A program made the position numbers and the translations under genes. Shown piece by piece: positions 60,810 through 64,000 of a stretch of 64,000 nt of DNA (position 1 is its first letter; each line of letters starts with the position of its first letter). The DNA comes from Okapia johnstoni (taxonomy: Eukaryota > Chordata > Mammalia > Artiodactyla > Giraffidae), in NCBI GenBank assembly GCA_024291935.2, contig CM044312.1, forward strand, positions 50,536,001-50,600,000, in the 5' to 3' direction. The notes beneath the pieces were generated by a model. That model worked only from the letters and a program-made list of their open reading frames with translations, was not told the DNA's origin and ran no database searches.

Positions 60810-60950
60810 TCTGCTACATTGCTGGTGGGATTGTAAAACAGTGCAATCACTCTGGAAAACAGTCTGGCAGTTCCTCAAAAGTTAAATATTAACTTGTAAT
60901 ACAACCCAGAAATTCCACTTGTAGAAATCTACCCAAGAAAATGATGACAG
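60810..60950 (+). mobile_element. L1 ORF2 terminal fragment, cut by a CHR SINE
   Basis: 'gctacattgctggtgggattg', 'ctggaaaacagtctggcagttcc' and 'cagaaattccacttgtag' follow L1 ORF2. Confidence 0.8.
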
Positions 60951-61258
60951 GGGCTTCCCTGGTGGCTCCGTGGTAAAGAATCCACCTGCTAATGCAGGAG
61001 ACACTGGTTTGATCCTTAATCCGGGAAGATCCCTCATACCATGGAGCAACTAAGCCTGTGCACCACAACTATTGAGCCTGTGCTATAGAGCCTGGGAGCC
61101 GAAGCTACTGAAGCCGGCATGCTCTAGAGCCTGTGCTTCACAAGAGAAGCCACCACAATGAGAAGCCCATGCACCACATCTAGAGAATAGCCCCTTGCTC
61201 TCTGCAACTAGAAAGCCTGTGCAGCAACAAAGACCCAGAGCAGCCAAAAGTAAATTAA
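60951..61258 (+). mobile_element. CHR-2-type SINE, full length
   Basis: It runs from ggcttccctggtggctccg to gagcagccaaaagtaaatta with the complete long body. The head (tggctccgtgg) differs slightly from the usual ggtccagtgg. Confidence 0.94.
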
Positions 61259-61325
61259 TTTTAAAATGATAATATTTATAAAAAATAAAATGTCCCAAAT
61301 GGACTGGCACACTTCACAAAAGAAG

Positions 61326-61430
61326 AAGATTCCACACTTCCAACACAGGGGATGTGGGTTCAATCCCTTGTCAGGGAACTAAGGTCCCACTGCAGCCAAA
61401 AAGATTTTAGTTTTTTAATTTTTAAAAAAT
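61326..61430 (+). mobile_element. CHR-type SINE, 5'-truncated
   Basis: 'ccaacacaggggatgtgggttc', 'tcccttgtcagggaactaagg' and 'cactgcagccaaaaagatt' are the CHR middle and tail. Confidence 0.8.
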
Positions 61431-61784
61431 AAAACTGAATGAATCAAAGGGAAGGGGAGGGAAAAGGAGGACAAGATAAGACAGGCACCTAGCCAATGTT
61501 TGTGAGAGAGTGAAGGAAGGAAGGAGTGGCTTTTGAAATAAACTCTAAGGAATATTCTAATCCTAAGACCTTCAGATACAGTTGCCTCCCCCATTCAAGG
61601 TCATAAACCCTCTCATTTGGGAGGCTAAGAGGAGATGCTGGACGTCCCAAAAGTGCTTTGAATTTTTACCAAAGGCCTGTGCTGCAGGTATAAGAAGGCT
61701 CTTCCTCTGACATCTCCCATGTCTGGCTGCCTCACACACAACCATGTTAGCTTCAGATTCCCAGGGCAAGCGTCTGTTTCCTCG
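61431..61784. other. Unique sequence
   Basis: About 350 bp with nothing recognised. Confidence 0.4.
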
Positions 61785-62050
61785 GACTTTTGGACTCAGT
61801 GGGAGAAGGCAAGGGTGGGATGATTTGAGAGAATAGCATTGAAACAAGTACATTATGATATGTAAAACAGATGGCCAGTTCGAAGCCAGTGCTCTGGGTC
61901 AACCCAGAGGGATGGGGTGGGGAGGGAGGAGTGAGAGGGGTTCAGGATGTGGGGGGACACATGTATACCTGCAGCATGCATTCATACTGATGTATGGCAA
62001 AAACCATCACAAAATTATAAAGTAATTATCTTCCAATTAAACTAAATTAC
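61785..62050 (+). mobile_element. Artiodactyl L1 3' UTR end
   Basis: 'ggacttttggactcagtggg', 'gggtgggatgatttgagag', 'cccagagggatggggtgg' and 'acacatgtatacctgc' match the younger artiodactyl L1 terminus. Confidence 0.92.
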
Positions 62051-62064
62051 TTTTTTTTATACAA

Positions 62065-62165
62065 AGTGTTTGTTTCATCATCAGAAAATGGGAAGTTAAA
62101 TGAGCTAGTGCCTTCAAAGCCCTTAGAACAGTGCCTGGCAAATAGCAAATGTTCAGTTACACACA
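62065..62165 (+). mobile_element. MIR SINE 3' part
   Basis: 'catcagaaaatgggaagttaaatgag' and 'cttagaacagtgcctggcaaatag' are MIR. Confidence 0.75.
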
Positions 62166-62379
62166 GAGAGAGAATAAATGTATGTGGGTGTGTATGTTTA
62201 TATATAAAATATGTTTGTGTATAACTGGTGAGGCAGCATTGCCCAAACAGGCCATGTTGTGAGGTGCTCCAATAAGATTCACCTGGCTTGTGTCCAGATT
62301 GTATCCAGATTGGGGAAGCCAAGAACAGTGCCAAAGAGGGCCTAGGCACTAAGAGAGGGAAAGAGCTGAGTAATTTTAA

Positions 62380-62640
62380 ATGTCTGTGTACACCAATAAG
62401 TTTTAAAATGCAGATAAGTCAACATGTATGATCCCATTTAGATAGAAAACTGCTATAGAATACCATGCAAATTTAAGACAAAGAAAATATGGAAGCAAAT
62501 TCACCTAAATATTAACAGAGGTCATCTCTGAATAATGAGTTTTTCTTTCCTGAGTTCCCAAAATGAATACGGATCATTTTTTATGGGCAAATGAAATTAA
62601 TTATCCTATCTTCATTTTGTTAAAAAAAAATGAATTAAGT
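62380..62640 (+). mobile_element. Old L1 3' end
   Basis: 'catgtatgatcccatttagatag', 'aacagaggtcatctctgaataatg' and 'ttttttatgggcaaatg' follow an old L1 3' UTR. Confidence 0.55.
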
Positions 62641-62879
62641 AGCTAGGAAAATGAAGAAAACCTTCAGCCCCTAAGGACAATCTGCCTCTCTGACAGCCTG
62701 GAAGTTTGTCTGGTTTGTTCCAAAGACAGAAGGAATACTCAGAAGGGTATATGAAGGCCCAGATACAGAGGAGGAATGGCATATCCACGCAGTGGCCCAC
62801 TGTGACACAACAGCAGGCCCAATCAACAAACACTCACACACTGATTAGCCCCAGGATAAACAGCCTGTGCTTTTGTGAA
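62641..62879. other. Unique sequence
   Basis: About 240 bp with nothing recognised. Confidence 0.35.
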
Positions 62880-63290
62880 CACAAATCTGATCATGTCACT
62901 TCTGCTTAAAACTATTAGTGGCCTTCCACTGCTCTTGGGGAAAAGATCAAACCCTTCAGGTGGCCCATAAGAACCTCTGCCCACCTCTCGGGACTCTTCT
63001 TAACCCCTATTTCTCCTCTACTCCATCTGCATGCTTCCCCACCTCCTTCTTCCACCTGCCTCATCAGGGGAGTCCATCCCAGACTAGGCTCTACACCAAT
63101 GCCCCAGACTAGGCTCCATGCCATTTTCAGGCACATGCACAGCACCCAGGCCATTCCGTCAAAGCACAGCTATACCACTAACATCTGTGAGCTCCGTTGG
63201 GCCCACAGTTTGACTCGCATTATATCCCTAATGCCTAACACAATAGCTGGCATGTGGAGGGCACCTAATAAAGGCCAACCTTTGAATGAT
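62880..63290 (+). mobile_element. L2 LINE 3' end
   Basis: 'tgatcatgtcacttctgcttaaaac', 'gtggccttccactgctcttgggg', 'cctaatgcctaacacaatagctggcatg' and 'cacctaataaaggcc' follow L2 to its end. Confidence 0.85.
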
Positions 63291-63319
63291 TACCATTCAT
63301 GGGTAGGCAGGGACACGGT

Positions 63320-63720
63320 GAAGTGTAAGCCCAGGGAAAAGCAAAGCCCAACCACAAAAGGCCTGTGAACCTTACTAGGGAATGTAGATTTCATCCTGCA
63401 AGCAATGGGAGCTACCAAACAGTTTTAAACTGGAGGGCAGCAGGATTAGCTGTGTGTTCCAACTGCTAGAATCTAGCTACCATGTTGAGAGGAGTTTAGA
63501 ATGGAGACAAATTGAGGAGATAGGGTGACCACTTGGAAACACTGCAATAGACTAAGTACAAGAAGAGAGGGGTCTGATCTAAGGTAGAGGAGATGAAGGG
63601 GAAAATATGAATTGGAAAGAGTTTGGAGAAGGAAATATACAGGACCTGATGACTAATCAGCTGTGGGGACACAGGAAAAGGAATCTAAGATGGTTCCCAG
63701 ATTTCTTCTTCAGATGCCAA
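63320..63720 (-). mobile_element. L2 LINE fragment, antisense
   Basis: 'gatttcatcctgcaagcaatggg', 'actgcaatagactaagtacaag' and 'gtggggacacaggaaaaggaatc' follow antisense L2, so it points at the sense L2 end on its left. Confidence 0.65.
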
Positions 63721-63759
63721 AGCTTTCCAAAATGCAGAAATTAGATTTGGGTCATTGTT

Positions 63760-63890
63760 CTGACTTTTACTTCTGGAAGCCCCAGCTTGTCCACCTGTAA
63801 AAAGGAGCTGTTCATAGTTTCCCTGCACGGTTACTGGAAGACTCAAATAAGCTGATGTTTGGGAAAGTGCTTCACAAATTGTAAAACATT
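63760..63890 (+). mobile_element. MIR SINE 3' part
   Basis: 'agcttgtccacctgtaaaaagg', 'ctggaagactcaaataagctg' and 'gggaaagtgcttcac' fit MIR. Confidence 0.65.
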
Positions 63891-63946
63891 ATTATTATTA
63901 TTATTATTATCATCATCATCATCATAATCACCATCATCATTAGGGC
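63884..63946. repeat. (ATT)n(ATC)n microsatellite
   Basis: About eight ATT units pass into ATC units with one interruption (atcataatcaccatcatcatt). Confidence 0.97.
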
Positions 63947-64000
63947 AACAGATTACAAAACAACTGCATAATCACCCCCAGAAAACAGCCTTCTTGGAAT

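Noticed and set aside
1..64000. tRNA genes suggested by tRNA-like SINE heads
   Set aside because: All tRNA-like stretches are heads of Bov-tA, CHR or MIR SINEs; none forms an intact cloverleaf gene.

Overview
This window is nuclear DNA of a ruminant, most probably a bovid. The evidence is the repeat content: BovB (RTE-clade) LINEs, more than twenty Bov-tA/Bov-A2 SINEs, eleven CHR-type tRNA-Glu SINEs, and the 3' ends of artiodactyl L1 elements. Old mammalian layers (MIR, L2, CR1/L3-like LINE, MER5-type hAT transposons, MaLR LTRs) lie beneath. I cannot tell cattle, sheep, goat or another pecoran apart. I see no tRNA or rRNA gene, CpG island, CRISPR array, prokaryotic feature or complete host protein gene. 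The window reads as intergenic or deep-intronic.

Layout. 1-10.8 kb is mostly unique sequence with MER5, L2 and MIR pieces and five young SINEs. 10.8-12.4 kb holds the longest open frame, an antisense BovB reverse transcriptase relict capped by a second, inverted BovB 3' end. 12.4-21.1 kb mixes SINEs, L2, MIR and two or three MaLR LTRs with a GC-richer unique block (18.1-20.3 kb). 21.1-24.2 kb is a pile-up of L1 3' ends and ORF2 remains. 24.2-26.6 kb is one long antisense CR1-clade LINE relict cut by three later insertions. 26.6-46.3 kb alternates unique sequence with L2, MIR and SINEs, including a (TG)n(CG)n tract and a possible conserved noncoding block near 34.7-35.0 kb. 46.4-47.1 kb is a second large BovB copy. 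47-64 kb continues the same mix and ends in convergent L2 copies and an ATT/ATC microsatellite.

There are no gene pathways to describe. The structure of interest is the order of insertions. Many young elements have target-site duplications (TSDs) readable by eye, and several cut older repeats, so relative ages can be read directly (CHR in MIR, CHR in L2, Bov-A in CHR, Bov-A in Bov-tA, hAT in L2, Bov-tA and L1 in one MIR). I found four exon-like segments with good splice signals (521-571, 6196-6243 and 14192-14368 on the minus strand; 53262-53318 on the plus strand). All are low-confidence predictions. Repeat family names below are recognised by eye from remembered consensus sequences; subfamily level and exact ends need a RepeatMasker run. 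I found no clear novel biological system.
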